Of a DNA stretch of 64,000 nucleotides, positions 33,065 through 41,755 are shown one piece after another (the first letter of the stretch is position 1; each line of letters begins with the position of its first letter). This stretch comes from CAWEDP01 sp963807925 (GTDB lineage: Bacteria > Acidobacteriota > Vicinamibacteria > Vicinamibacterales > CAVVIG01), in assembly GCA_963807925.1 (NCBI GenBank), contig CAWEDP010000003.1:512095-576094 (forward strand), in the 5' to 3' direction. Under the pieces are notes generated by a model, which worked only from the letters and a program-made list of their open reading frames with translations, made no database searches and was not told the origin of the DNA. A program made the translations under genes and the position numbers.

Positions 33065-34257
33065 CAAATCGCCTTCTCGGCGCGAAGCGCTTCGATCTCG
33101 GCCGGCCCCATGCCGAGATCGTGCCTCAGGACGGCGTCGGTGTGCTGCCCGAGGGTGGGCGGCGCGCGGCGAACCGAGCCGGGCGTGTCCGAGAGCTTGA
33201 TCGGGAGGCCGAGCACTCGAAGCGCGCCGAGCCGCAGATGATCGACCGTCTCGACCATCTCTCGCGCCTGCAGCTGGGGATCGGCGAACACCTCGCGGAG
33301 ATCGCGCACCGATCCGCATGGAACGCCGGCGGCCTGCAGGCGCTCGATCCAGTACTGCCGCGTCTGGCGCCACAGTACGCCGGCGACGAGCGGCCGCAGT
33401 TCCCCGTACCGTGTCACGCGATCGCGATTGGTGGCAAAGCGCTCGTCGTCGTTGACGCCGGCGACGCGGCAGAAGCGGCGCCACTGGTCGTCGTTGCCGA
33501 CGGCCAGCACGAATTCGCCGTCCGAGGCGGCGAACGTCTCGTAGGGGACGATCGTCGGGTGGCGGTTGCCGATCCGTCCAGGTGCCGTGCCGGTCGCGAA
33601 GTAGATGCCCGCCTGATAGGTGAGGAGGGCCGCCACGGCGTCGAGCATCGCGACGTCGACGAGCTGACCCCGGCCGGTCCGGGCGCGGGCGAGCAGCGCC
33701 AGCAGGACGCCTTGCGCAGCGAACATGCCGGTGACGATGTCGCCGATGGCGACGCCGAGGCGCACCGGCGGCCGATCCGGAGGCCCGGTGATGCTCATCA
33801 GCCCGCCCTCTCCCTGGATGACCGCGTCGTAGCCGGCCTCCGTGCGACGCGGCCCGGTCTGGCCGAAGCCGGAGATCGAGCACAGGATCAGCCGCGGATG
33901 CCGGGCGGCGAGCGACGCGTAGTCGAGGCCGATCCGGTCCAGCGTGCCCGGACGGAAGTTTTCGACGAGCACGTCGCCGCGGGCGATCAGCTCGTCGAGT
34001 ACGCGGCGGCCGTCCGGGTGCTTGAAATCGAGCGTCACACTTTCCTTGTTTCTGTTGATGCTGAGAAAGTACGCGCTCTCGCCGTCCAGAAACGGCGGAC
34101 CCCAGCCGCGCGTGTCGTCGCCCCGGCCCGGCTGTTCGATCTTGATCACCCGGGCACCCATGTCGGCCAGGAGCATCGTGCAGTACGGCCCTGACAGCAC
34201 GCGCGTCAAATCGACGACGGTGGTCCCCTCGAGTGGCGGCGTCATCGTTGTGAGCAC
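33064..34257 (-). CDS. CaiB/BaiF-family CoA-transferase
   Basis: 397 aa. VVDLTRVLSGPYCTMLLADMGARVIKIE, NRNKESVTLDFKHPDGR, ENFRPGTLDRIGLDY and the later DAVIQGEGGLMSITG are class III CoA-transferase motifs. The family moves CoA between carboxylic acids via an Asp; here Asp in the RGQLVDVAMLDA region is also typical. The GTG at 34257 has GGAG 4 nt upstream; an ATG four codons later is possible. The substrate is not predictable. Divergent from the SIMPL gene. Confidence 0.87.
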   Translation of the reverse strand: MLTTMTPPLEGTTVVDLTRVLSGPYCTMLLADMGARVIKIEQPGRGDDTRGWGPPFLDGESAYFLSINRNKESVTLDFKHPDGRRVLDELIARGDVLVENFRPGTLDRIGLDYASLAARHPRLILCSISGFGQTGPRRTEAGYDAVIQGEGGLMSITGPPDRPPVRLGVAIGDIVTGMFAAQGVLLALLARARTGRGQLVDVAMLDAVAALLTYQAGIYFATGTAPGRIGNRHPTIVPYETFAASDGEFVLAVGNDDQWRRFCRVAGVNDDERFATNRDRVTRYGELRPLVAGVLWRQTRQYWIERLQAAGVPCGSVRDLREVFADPQLQAREMVETVDHLRLGALRVLGLPIKLSDTPGSVRRAPPTLGQHTDAVLRHDLGMGPAEIEALRAEKAI

Positions 34258-34312
34258 TTTACTCCGGTTCAGCCGGCGCCAGCCCCGGCGCGGAGGCCCG
34301 CGGCCGCTGACA

Positions 34313-34318
34313 TATACT
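34313..34318 (+). promoter_or_regulatory. -10 element for the SIMPL-domain gene
   Basis: TATACT in an AT-rich island within very GC-rich DNA, 36 nt before the GTG at 34355. No matching -35 is seen. Confidence 0.35.
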
Positions 34319-34354
34319 GAACCGATCGGCCCATCAGTCCTGACGAGGAGGAGC

Positions 34355-35101
34355 GTGAGCCTGCACCTTCAGCGTCGGCATCCGTATCGTCTGCTCGGCA
34401 TGACGGCGACCGTGGCGGTCGCGGCTCTGCTGCCGACGTCTCCTGCGCGGGCGCAGGCACCGGAGCCGTCCGCGGCACTGCCGACCATCGTCACGACCGG
34501 CGAGGCGACGATCTCGCGGCCGCCTGACGTCGCCTACCTGACGATTGCCGTGGAAACGCGGGCGAGCAGTCCGCGCGAGGCCGAGCGGCTGAATGCCGAA
34601 TCGATGAGCGCCGTCCAGAAGCAATTGACCGACGCCGGCATAGGCAAGGAGGCGATTCGGACGGTCGGCCTGTGGCTCGATCAGGAGTTCGACACGCCGA
34701 ACGGCCGCCGAGTTTCTCGCGGATTCGTCGCGCGACACCTTATCGAGGCACGCCTCGACGCTGTGTCGCGGGCGGGCGAGGTGGCCGATGCCGTCGTGAA
34801 GGGCGGCGCCACGTCGCTGAACGGCATTCGATTCGACCTGAAGGACCGCGCGGCCGCCGAACGCGAAGCGCTCCGGGCGGCCGTCGTCGACGCGCGCCAG
34901 CGCGCCGAGGCTGCCGCTGCAGGCGCCGGGCGCACCGTCGATCGCATTCTGAAGATTGAAGATACCCGCAACGCCCCGATCGTCGGTCCGCGGGTGATGG
35001 CGCTCAGAGCCGAACCCGGAGGCGGACCGGCGACGACACCGGTCGAACCGGGGGTGGTCGAGATTCACGCGAAGGCGACCCTGACGGTGTCGATGAAATG
35101 A
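34355..35101 (+). CDS. Secreted SIMPL-domain (DUF541) protein
   Basis: 248 aa with a GTG start preceded by GAGGAGGA. The N-terminus is a signal peptide: basic RRHPYR, hydrophobic LLGMTATVAVAALL, and a likely cleavage after ARAQA. The mature part has TTGEATISRPPDVAYLTI and the long charged helix regions of SIMPL proteins, ending VEIHAKATLTVSMK. These are periplasmic or outer-membrane proteins of unclear role, some linked to oxidative or cell-envelope stress. Confidence 0.82.
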   Translation: MSLHLQRRHPYRLLGMTATVAVAALLPTSPARAQAPEPSAALPTIVTTGEATISRPPDVAYLTIAVETRASSPREAERLNAESMSAVQKQLTDAGIGKEAIRTVGLWLDQEFDTPNGRRVSRGFVARHLIEARLDAVSRAGEVADAVVKGGATSLNGIRFDLKDRAAAEREALRAAVVDARQRAEAAAAGAGRTVDRILKIEDTRNAPIVGPRVMALRAEPGGGPATTPVEPGVVEIHAKATLTVSMK

Positions 35102-35156
35102 GCGATCGGCGTTCGCGAGTCTACCGGCTCGGGAGGGGCGAGGCTCGAGTCGCCGC

Positions 35157-35828
35157 ATGACGCCAGCCGACTACGAGCGCGCCCGCCGCCTGCTGGTGCG
35201 CCGCGATCCCGTGCTCGGCGCGGCGATCAAGCGGATCGGGCCGTGCGGTCTCGCCGCGCGCCAGCGGAAGGACCATCTGACGGCCCTTGTCGGGGCGATC
35301 GTCAGCCAGCAGCTGTCGACAAAGGCGGCTGCCACGATCTTTCAACGCTTCCTGGCGCTGTTCGCGGAGGGCGAGCCGCTGACGGCGTCCGGCATCGATC
35401 GCCACGCCGAAGCCGTGCTCCGCAGTGTCGGCCTGAGCGGCCAGAAGGTCAGCTACCTCCGCGATCTCTGCACGCGCATCGGCGACGGCCGCCTGGACCT
35501 CGAGGGTCTCGACTCGCTGCCCGACGAAGTGGTGATCGAACGGCTGACGAGCGTGAAGGGCTTCGGAGTCTGGACGGCTCAGATGTTCCTGATGTTCCGC
35601 CTTCATCGTCCCGACGTGCTGCCGGTCGGCGACCTCGGCATCGTCAACGCGGTGCAGCGGCTGTACGGACTCCGCAAGAGACCCGATCCCAAGCGGCTGG
35701 TCAGAATCGGCGAGGCGTGGAGGCCGTACCGGTCGGTGGCGTGCTGGTATCTCTGGCAGACGCTCCGCAACGAGCCGCTGGCCGCCGCGAAAGGGAACGG
35801 CCCAACGGGCCGGCGCGCCCGCTCCTGA
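35157..35828 (+). CDS. alkA: DNA-3-methyladenine glycosylase II (HhH-GPD)
   Basis: 223 aa. Removes alkylated purines from DNA. The helix-hairpin-helix reads LTSVKGFGVWTAQMFLMF and the catalytic Asp follows in LPVGDLGI. SQQLSTKAA in the first half is also typical of AlkA-type enzymes. It has no N-terminal Ada-like or TBP-like domain, so it is a short form. It converges with the frameshifted methyltransferase gene. Confidence 0.88.
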   Translation: MTPADYERARRLLVRRDPVLGAAIKRIGPCGLAARQRKDHLTALVGAIVSQQLSTKAAATIFQRFLALFAEGEPLTASGIDRHAEAVLRSVGLSGQKVSYLRDLCTRIGDGRLDLEGLDSLPDEVVIERLTSVKGFGVWTAQMFLMFRLHRPDVLPVGDLGIVNAVQRLYGLRKRPDPKRLVRIGEAWRPYRSVACWYLWQTLRNEPLAAAKGNGPTGRRARS

Positions 35829-35856
35829 CGGCCATCTCGCCTTCGTTGAGGCTTCG

Positions 35857-36598
35857 TCACCACATCGACGCGCGCTTGATCCAGAGCAGGACGAATCCGA
35901 CGCCGATGGCGACAAGGGTTCCGCGTTCGCTCAGGAACGTCTCGCGCCAGGAGAACGCCGGTCCCTCGAGTGCCGGCACCGGTCCGCCCACGGCCGAGGG
36001 CCGCTCGACCGGAGACTGCTGGCCGGCGACTGACGACCGTGCAGACTGACGACCGACGAAGGGAATCCACCGAGGGACGCGGGCCCCGTAGGCACGGGTA
36101 CTCGTCTCCCCGCCTGGCTTCGAGCAGTGTCTCTTCCCAGCCGACGATGGCGTGATATTCGGCGGCGAGGAGGACGATGAAGATCGGTGCGAGCCAGGGA
36201 AGTCGGGCGCTGAGGGCGAACCCGGTCCACAGCGCGATGTTGGCGAGGTACAGTGGGTTGCGGACTCTGGAGAACGGTCCGGTGCGGACGAGCGGGCCGA
36301 GACGGTCGGTGCGCGTCCTCGATACGACGCCAATGTGACGGACGGCCCAGAGGCGCAGCGCTTCGGCCGTCGCCACCAGCGCCACGCCGGCAACGACGAG
36401 CATGGTCGCGTGGGGGTGGTCGCCGGTGGGAACGACGAGCAGCGCCGCCGCCAGAGGCAGCGGGATCGTCGTACGATGGTGGAAGAGCCAGCCTCCGAGT
36501 GCCGGCAGCCGTCGGGTATCGTTGGAAGGGCCGGACGCCAAGGGTTCCGCAGTCTGACGCGGCCTTGCGATCGTTGTCAAAAAGACCGGCTCGCGCAC
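35857..36598 (-). pseudogene. Isoprenylcysteine methyltransferase-like membrane protein gene with a frameshift
   Basis: The first part (from about GTG 36598) has hydrophobic segments and the ICMT-type signature LVRTGPFSRVRNPLYLANI and AEYHAIVGWEETLL, reaching RRGDEY. It should go on as RAYGARVPRWIPF, which is found one frame over and runs on to a last membrane helix ending WIKRASMW. One extra C after GAGTAC (minus strand, 36096-36098) causes the shift. Without it the gene would encode about 246 aa. The start is uncertain. The cysM promoter lies just upstream on the other strand. Confidence 0.65.
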
Positions 36599-36605
36599 GG
36601 CGATT

Positions 36606-36655
36606 TTGACAGGGCAGCGGCGGTTGATATAATCCGGACTAGTTCGGTCGTATAT
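36606..36655 (+). promoter_or_regulatory. Strong promoter with an IscR-type site in front of cysM
   Basis: TTGACA (36606-36611), a 16-bp spacer and TATAAT (36628-36633) are both perfect consensus. Overlapping its downstream edge (36631-36655) is a dyad AAT-CCG-GAC-N7-GTC-GTA-TAT that fits the IscR type-1 layout (ATA-N3-GAC-N7-GTC-N3-TAT). Bound IscR would block this promoter. Confidence 0.7.
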
Positions 36656-36659
36656 CCCC

Positions 36660-37601
36660 ATGACTTCGTCTGCGGCTTCAAAGAACGTCGACCGCGTCGC
36701 GGCCTCTGTGCTGGATCTGGTCGGTCGGACACCGCTCATCCGGTTGCACCGCTTCGAGCAGGAGACGCCCGGTGTGGAGCTCTGGGCCAAAGCTGAATGG
36801 CAGAATCCGGGCGGGTCGGTCAAGGACCGCGCGGCGAGCCGGATGATTCTCGACGGCGAGGCGTCGGGCGCCCTGACGCCCGGCAAGACCATTCTGGATG
36901 CGACGTCTGGCAACACCGGCATCGCGTATGCCATGGTGGGCGCGGCGAAAGGCTACGCGGTCAAGCTGTGCCTGCCCGACAACGCCAGCCGCGAGCGGAA
37001 GATGATTCTCCGTGCGCTCGGGACCGAGCTCGTGCTGACCAATCCGCTCGAAGGCACCGACGGCGCCATTCGCGAGGCGCGGCGGCTGTACGCCGAGGAG
37101 CCCGACAAGTACTTCTATCCCGACCAGTACAACAACGACGGCAACTGGCGCGCGCACTACGACACGACGGCGCCCGAGATCATCGAGCAGACGAGCGGCC
37201 GGTTGACGCACTTTGTCGCGGGCCTGGGCACGAGCGGAACGTTCGTCGGCACGGCGCGGCGGCTCCGTCAGTTCAATCCGGCCATTCGACTGATTTCCTT
37301 CCAGCCGAGCGGCCCGTTTCACGGTCTCGAAGGGCTCAAGCACATGGAGTCGGCCATCGTGCCCGGCATCTACGATCCGTCGCTCGCCGACGAAGATCTG
37401 CGGGTGCAGAGCGAGCGCGCCTACGAGCTCGCGAGACGGCTGGCGCGCGAGGAAGGGCTGCTGGTGGGTATCTCGTCGGGTGCGGCGCTGGCGGCCGTGC
37501 TGCAGGTCGCGCAGGCGCTCGACCATGGCGTCATCGTCACGATCTTTCCCGACGGCGCCGCGAAGTATCTGACCGAGAAATTCTGGGGCGACGATGAGTG
37601 A
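36660..37601 (+). CDS. cysM: Cysteine synthase (CysM-like)
   Basis: 313 aa PLP enzyme. The cofactor lysine is Lys55 in NPGGSVKDRAA, then TSGNTGIAYAM, and GLGTSGTFVGTARRL binds the PLP phosphate. In actinobacteria the CysM of a cysM-cysO-mec cluster uses the thiocarboxylated carrier CysO as sulfur donor; the same three functions follow each other here. It overlaps the JAMM protease gene by 8 nt. Whether it prefers O-phosphoserine cannot be settled by eye. Confidence 0.88.
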   Translation: MTSSAASKNVDRVAASVLDLVGRTPLIRLHRFEQETPGVELWAKAEWQNPGGSVKDRAASRMILDGEASGALTPGKTILDATSGNTGIAYAMVGAAKGYAVKLCLPDNASRERKMILRALGTELVLTNPLEGTDGAIREARRLYAEEPDKYFYPDQYNNDGNWRAHYDTTAPEIIEQTSGRLTHFVAGLGTSGTFVGTARRLRQFNPAIRLISFQPSGPFHGLEGLKHMESAIVPGIYDPSLADEDLRVQSERAYELARRLAREEGLLVGISSGAALAAVLQVAQALDHGVIVTIFPDGAAKYLTEKFWGDDE

Positions 37602-38062
37602 CGCGACCGTCGGGCGCCTGGTCCTCGAAGGCGAGGTCGCCGCCGCGATCCGCCGGCACGGCGAAGAGACCTACCCGCACGAGTGCTGCGGCGCGCTGGT
37701 CGGCCGCGGGGGCCGGACGAGGGCCACCGTGCCGCTGCCGAACACCACCGAAGAAGGGCCACGACGGCGCTTTCTTGTGCGCCCCTCCGATTACCGGCTC
37801 GCCGAGCGGAGGGCAGACGAGCTTGGCGGCGAGCTGCTCGGGTTCTATCACTCGCACCCGGATCATCCGGCGCGGCCGTCGCAGTACCGATCTCGATCAC
37901 GCGTGGCCGACGTTTGCGTATGTCATCGTGGCGGTTGCGGCGGGTGCCTCGGCGGACATGACGGTGTGGTACCTCAGGGACGACCGCACCACATTCGAGA
38001 AGGGCGAGCTTCATGGCGACAAGAATCCTGATTCCGACTCCGCTTCGGCCGTTCACCGATAA
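37594..38062 (+). pseudogene. JAMM/MPN metalloprotease gene (Mec-like) with a frameshift
   Basis: The N-terminal part has HECCGALVGR and the zinc motif FYHSHPDHPARPS, the JAMM His-x-His-x7-Ser/Asp block. The Asp-containing end (DLDHAWPTFAYVIVAV... and WYLRDD) is found one frame over. An extra C after CAGTAC (37887-37888) shifts the frame; removing it gives a 155-aa Mec-like enzyme. Mec cleaves cysteine from CysO-cysteine in Mycobacterium. It overlaps cysM at its start and the CysO-MoeZ fusion by 50 nt. Confidence 0.75.
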
Positions 38063-39470
38063 GCAAGACGCCGTCGAGGCGGATGGCGCAACCGTCGGCG
38101 AGCTCTTGAGCGACCTGACGACGAAGCATGCGGGGCTCAAGTCGCACCTGTACAACGAGCAGGGGCGGCTGCGCAGCTTCGTGAACATCTACGTGAACGA
38201 CGAGGACATTCGCTACCTGCAGAAGGAACAGACGCCCGTGAAGCCCGGCGATACGATCAGCATCATTCCGTCGGTCGCCGGCGGCGCGCCGACGGCCGCC
38301 GAGCCGGCGGTCAGCGAGCTGCCGCAGCTGTCGAACGAAGAGATCAAGCGGTACAGCCGCCATCTGATCATGCCGGAGGTCGGCGTCGAGGGTCAGCGAC
38401 GGCTGAAGGGCGGCAGCGTGCTCTGCATCGGCGCCGGCGGCCTCGGATCGCCGGCCGCCATGTATCTCGCCGCGGCAGGCGTCGGCACGATTGGCATCGT
38501 CGATTTCGACGTCGTCGACTACAGCAACCTCCAGCGCCAGATCATCCACGGCACGCCGGACGTCGGGCGCTCGAAGCTCGCGTCGGCGAGGGATCGGCTG
38601 CACGCGATCAACCCGCATGTCGACGTCCAGACCTATGAAGAGGCGCTGTCCTCGGAGAACGCGCTGCGGCTGTTCGAGCCCTACGACGTCATCCTTGACG
38701 GGACCGACAACTTCCCCACGCGTTATCTGACCAACGACGCGTGCGTCATCCTCGGCAAGCCGAACGCGTACGGCAGCATCTTCCGCTTCGAAGGCCAGGC
38801 GTCGGTATTTGCGACCAAACACGGCCCGTGCTACCGGTGCCTCTATCCGGAACCGCCGCCGCCCGGTCTGGTGCCGAGCTGCGCCGAAGGCGGGGTGCTG
38901 GGCGTGCTGCCCGGCATCATCGGCGTGATTCAAGCGACCGAGGCGCTCAAGCTGATCGCGCGGATCGGCGAGCCGCTCATCGGACGGTTCCTGATCTACG
39001 ACGCGCTGAAGATGCGGTTCCGCGAGCTGAAGGTGCCGAAGGATCCCCAATGCCCGGTGTGCGGCCCGAATCCGACCGTCACCAAGCTCATCGACTACGA
39101 GCAGTTCTGCGGGATTCATCCCGCCTCCCCGGAGCCGACCACCGTGAATCAGGCGACCGAAATCACTGCAGTCGAGCTGAAGCGGCGGCTCGACCGCGGC
39201 GACAAGCTCACCATCGTCGACGTCCGGGAGCCGAACGAGTACCAGATCAACCGGATCCAGGGGTCGACGCTGATCCCGCTCGGCGACGTGCCGCAGCGCT
39301 ACCGCGAGCTCGACCCGGAGGACGAAATCGTCGTTCAGTGCAAGGTGGGCGGCCGCAGCGCCAAGGCGGCAGACTTTCTGCGGTCGGTCGGTTTCAAGCG
39401 CGTGCTGAACCTGAAGGGGGGCATTCTCGACTGGATCGACAAGGTCGATCCGACTCAGCCGAAGTACTGA
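38013..39470 (+). CDS. moeZ: Fusion of a ubiquitin-like sulfur carrier (MoaD/CysO), E1-like activator (MoeB/MoeZ) and rhodanese
   Basis: 485 aa. Residues 1-91 form a MoaD/ThiS/CysO-like domain ending IIPSVAGG, so its Gly-Gly end is internal. Residues ~105-365 are the E1-like enzyme: IGAGGLGSPAAM (ATP site), CYRC and CPVC (zinc), SCAEGGVLG. The C-terminal rhodanese (~375-485) has the persulfide Cys in QCKVGGRSA. Together it would adenylate and thiocarboxylate a sulfur carrier for cysteine synthesis. The carrier can only work in trans after cleavage behind Gly91. Confidence 0.9.
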   Translation: MATRILIPTPLRPFTDKQDAVEADGATVGELLSDLTTKHAGLKSHLYNEQGRLRSFVNIYVNDEDIRYLQKEQTPVKPGDTISIIPSVAGGAPTAAEPAVSELPQLSNEEIKRYSRHLIMPEVGVEGQRRLKGGSVLCIGAGGLGSPAAMYLAAAGVGTIGIVDFDVVDYSNLQRQIIHGTPDVGRSKLASARDRLHAINPHVDVQTYEEALSSENALRLFEPYDVILDGTDNFPTRYLTNDACVILGKPNAYGSIFRFEGQASVFATKHGPCYRCLYPEPPPPGLVPSCAEGGVLGVLPGIIGVIQATEALKLIARIGEPLIGRFLIYDALKMRFRELKVPKDPQCPVCGPNPTVTKLIDYEQFCGIHPASPEPTTVNQATEITAVELKRRLDRGDKLTIVDVREPNEYQINRIQGSTLIPLGDVPQRYRELDPEDEIVVQCKVGGRSAKAADFLRSVGFKRVLNLKGGILDWIDKVDPTQPKY

Positions 39471-39511
39471 CCGGTCCGGGGGCGCTAGCTATCGCTCCCG
39501 GAGAAATGTTA

Positions 39512-39536
39512 AACTCGGACCTGGGCGGTCGTATAT
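39512..39536 (+). promoter_or_regulatory. IscR-type operator upstream of iscR
   Basis: AAC-TCG-GAC-N7-GTC-GTA-TAT has the same layout as the cysM site and shares CGGTCGTATATC exactly with it. A weak -10, TAAACT (39510-39515), overlaps its left edge. The pattern indicates IscR autoregulation of the isc operon. Confidence 0.65.
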
Positions 39537-39548
39537 CGACGGCAACCT

Positions 39549-40019
39549 ATGCTGAGGCTCTCGAAGAAGGCCGATTACGCGCTGATGGCGATGAAGCACC
39601 TGGCGCTGCGCGGCGACCGTGGGTCGTCGAGCGCTCGGGAAATCGCCGAGCAGTACGACATCCCGATCGAACTGATGGCCAAGGTGCTCCAGCGTCTGGT
39701 GCAGCGGGGGCTGCTGGCGTCGCATCAGGGGACGCGGGGCGGCTACCAGCTGTCGCGGCCGCCGCGGCAGATCACGGTCGCCGACGTGATTCAGGCGATC
39801 GACGGTCCCGTTACGGTGACCGCCTGCTCGTCCGACGACGGCAACTGCGAGCAGTACGCGAAGTGCAACGTCCGCGATCCGCTGTGGCGGGTGCGCGAGC
39901 GGATCCTGACGGCGCTCGGCGAGTGCACCGTCGCCGAGCTCGCGGCGGATCCGCCGGCGCGGCCGCCGGTTCCCTCGCGTCCGGCGACGCTGCACACGCA
40001 CTCGCCGGGACAGGTGTGA
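39549..40019 (+). CDS. iscR: Rrf2-family iron-sulfur regulator
   Basis: 156 aa. MLRLSKKADYALMAMKHLA at the N-terminus and GYQLSRPPRQITVADVIQAIDGP are Rrf2 signatures. Three cysteines (C-x6-C-x5-C in TACSSDDGNCEQYAKC) are placed to bind a [2Fe-2S] or similar cluster. It heads the isc operon and has a matching operator just upstream and another before cysM. It likely reports Fe-S status and adjusts both operons. Confidence 0.9.
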   Translation: MLRLSKKADYALMAMKHLALRGDRGSSSAREIAEQYDIPIELMAKVLQRLVQRGLLASHQGTRGGYQLSRPPRQITVADVIQAIDGPVTVTACSSDDGNCEQYAKCNVRDPLWRVRERILTALGECTVAELAADPPARPPVPSRPATLHTHSPGQV

Positions 40020-40061
40020 ACATGCCGCACGCGGTGCGGAGCTCGAAATAGAGAGAACACG

Positions 40062-41283
40062 ATGGCGATCAAGCTTCCGATTTACCTGGATTATCACGCG
40101 ACCACGCCGGTCGACCCGCGGGTCGTCGAGGCGATGATGCCGTATTTCACGACGCATTTCGGCAACGCCGCGAGCCGCAATCACCCGTTCGGCTGGGAGG
40201 CCGAAGAGGCCGTCGAGACCGCGCGCAAGCAGGTGGCGGAGCTGATCGGGGCGAACCCGAAGGAGATCGTCTTCACGAGCGGCGCGACCGAATCCGACAA
40301 TCTCGCCATCAAGGGCGTCGCCGAGATGTACCGGGAGAAGGGCAACCACATCATCACGGCGGTCACCGAGCACAAGGCGGTGATCGACACGTGCAAACGG
40401 CTCGAGAAGCAGGGCTATCGCGTCACGTACCTGCCGGTGCAGAAGGACGGGCTCGTCAATCTCGACGACCTGCGGCAGGCGATGACCGACAAGACGATTC
40501 TCATCACGATCATGACGGCCAACAACGAGATCGGCGTCATTCAGCCGATCGCCGAGATTGGCGCGATCGCGAAAGCGAAGGGTGTGCTGTTCCACACCGA
40601 CGCCGTCCAGGCGGTCGGGAAGGTGCCGTTCAACGTGAACGAGCTGAAGGTGGACCTCGCCTCGATCAGCGCGCACAAGATGTACGGGCCGAAGGGGGTC
40701 GGCGCCCTGTATGTCCGCCGGCGGAACCCGCGCGTGCTGCTGTCGCCCATCATCGACGGCGGGGGCCACGAGCGCGGGATGCGGTCCGGTACGCTCAACG
40801 TGCCCGGCATCGTCGGCTTCGGGAAGGCCGCCGAGTTGTGCCGGCAGGAGATGGTGAGCGATACCACGCGGCTGCGGGCGCTGCGGGACCGACTGAACGA
40901 GCGAGCTGCACCAGAGCCTCGACGAGATCTACATCAACGGCTCGATGGAGCACCGGCTCCCGCACAATCTGAACATCAGCTTTGCGTACGTGGAGGGCGA
41001 GTCGCTTCTGATGGGGATCAACGACGTGGCGGTCTCATCGGGGTCTGCCTGCACGTCGGCCAGTCTCGAGCCGTCTTACGTGCTGAAGGCGCTCGGTGCG
41101 GGCGACGACCTGGCCCACTCGTCCATCCGGTTCGGGCTCGGGCGATGGACGACCGAGGAGGAAATCGACTACGTCGCGGACAAGCTCACGACCGTGGTCA
41201 CGCGTCTGCGCGAGATGTCGCCGCTGTACGAGCTGGCCAAGGAAGGCGTCGATTTGTCGACGATGCAGTGGCAGGTCAACTGA
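40062..41283 (+). pseudogene. iscS: Cysteine desulfurase gene with a frameshift
   Basis: The first ~280 residues (YLDYHATTPVDPRV, NNEIGVIQPI, FHTDAVQAVGKV, the PLP lysine in SAHKMYGPKG) are in one frame to DRLNER. The rest (LHQSLDEIYINGS, SFAYVEGESL, the active Cys in SSGSACTSASLEPS) is in another. A one-base insertion near 40900-40906 explains it. IscS takes sulfur from cysteine for IscU. It sits in an otherwise complete isc operon, so a true loss would be surprising; a sequence error is likely. Confidence 0.85.
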
Positions 41284-41292
41284 GGGACTGGA

Positions 41293-41310
41293 GCCCGGCG
41301 TCGGCCGGGC
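41293..41310 (+). repeat. Perfect hairpin between iscS and iscU
   Basis: GCCCGGC-GTCG-GCCGGGC, a 7-bp perfect stem with a 4-nt loop, 16 nt before the iscU ATG and just before its GAGGAG ribosome site. It may set mRNA processing or relative expression inside the isc operon. Confidence 0.5.
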
Positions 41311-41326
41311 TTGCGAGGAGAATTCG

Positions 41327-41755
41327 ATGGCTTATTCGGACAAGGTGATCGATCACTACGAAAACCCGCGCAACGTCGGATCGCTGCCGAAGGACGATCC
41401 GAACGTGGGCACCGGCCTGGTCGGCGCACCGGAGTGCGGCGACGTGATGAAGCTGCAGGTGAAGGTGAATCCGGAGACCGGCGTCATCGACGATGCGAAG
41501 TTCAAGACGTTCGGGTGCGGATCGGCCATCGCGAGCTCGAGCCTGGCCACCGAATGGCTGAAGGGCAAGACCGTGGACCAGGCGCTGGCCATCAAGAACA
41601 CCGACATCGTCACCGAGCTGAGCCTGCCGCCGGTGAAGATCCACTGTTCCGTGCTGGCGGAGGACGCGATCAAGGCGGCGATCGCCGACTACAAGAAGAA
41701 GCGGGGAGGCGCCGCGGAGAGCACCGCCGACACGCACGCGCAGCCGACGGCGTGA
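41327..41755 (+). CDS. iscU: Iron-sulfur cluster scaffold
   Basis: 142 aa. The three cluster ligands are in APECGDVM (with the Asp that keeps clusters labile), KTFGCGSAIA and VKIHCSVLAED. LPPVK just before the last Cys is the HscA-binding motif, and hscA is downstream. GAGGAG precedes the ATG. A short Ala/Thr-rich tail ends the protein. Confidence 0.95.
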   Translation: MAYSDKVIDHYENPRNVGSLPKDDPNVGTGLVGAPECGDVMKLQVKVNPETGVIDDAKFKTFGCGSAIASSSLATEWLKGKTVDQALAIKNTDIVTELSLPPVKIHCSVLAEDAIKAAIADYKKKRGGAAESTADTHAQPTA

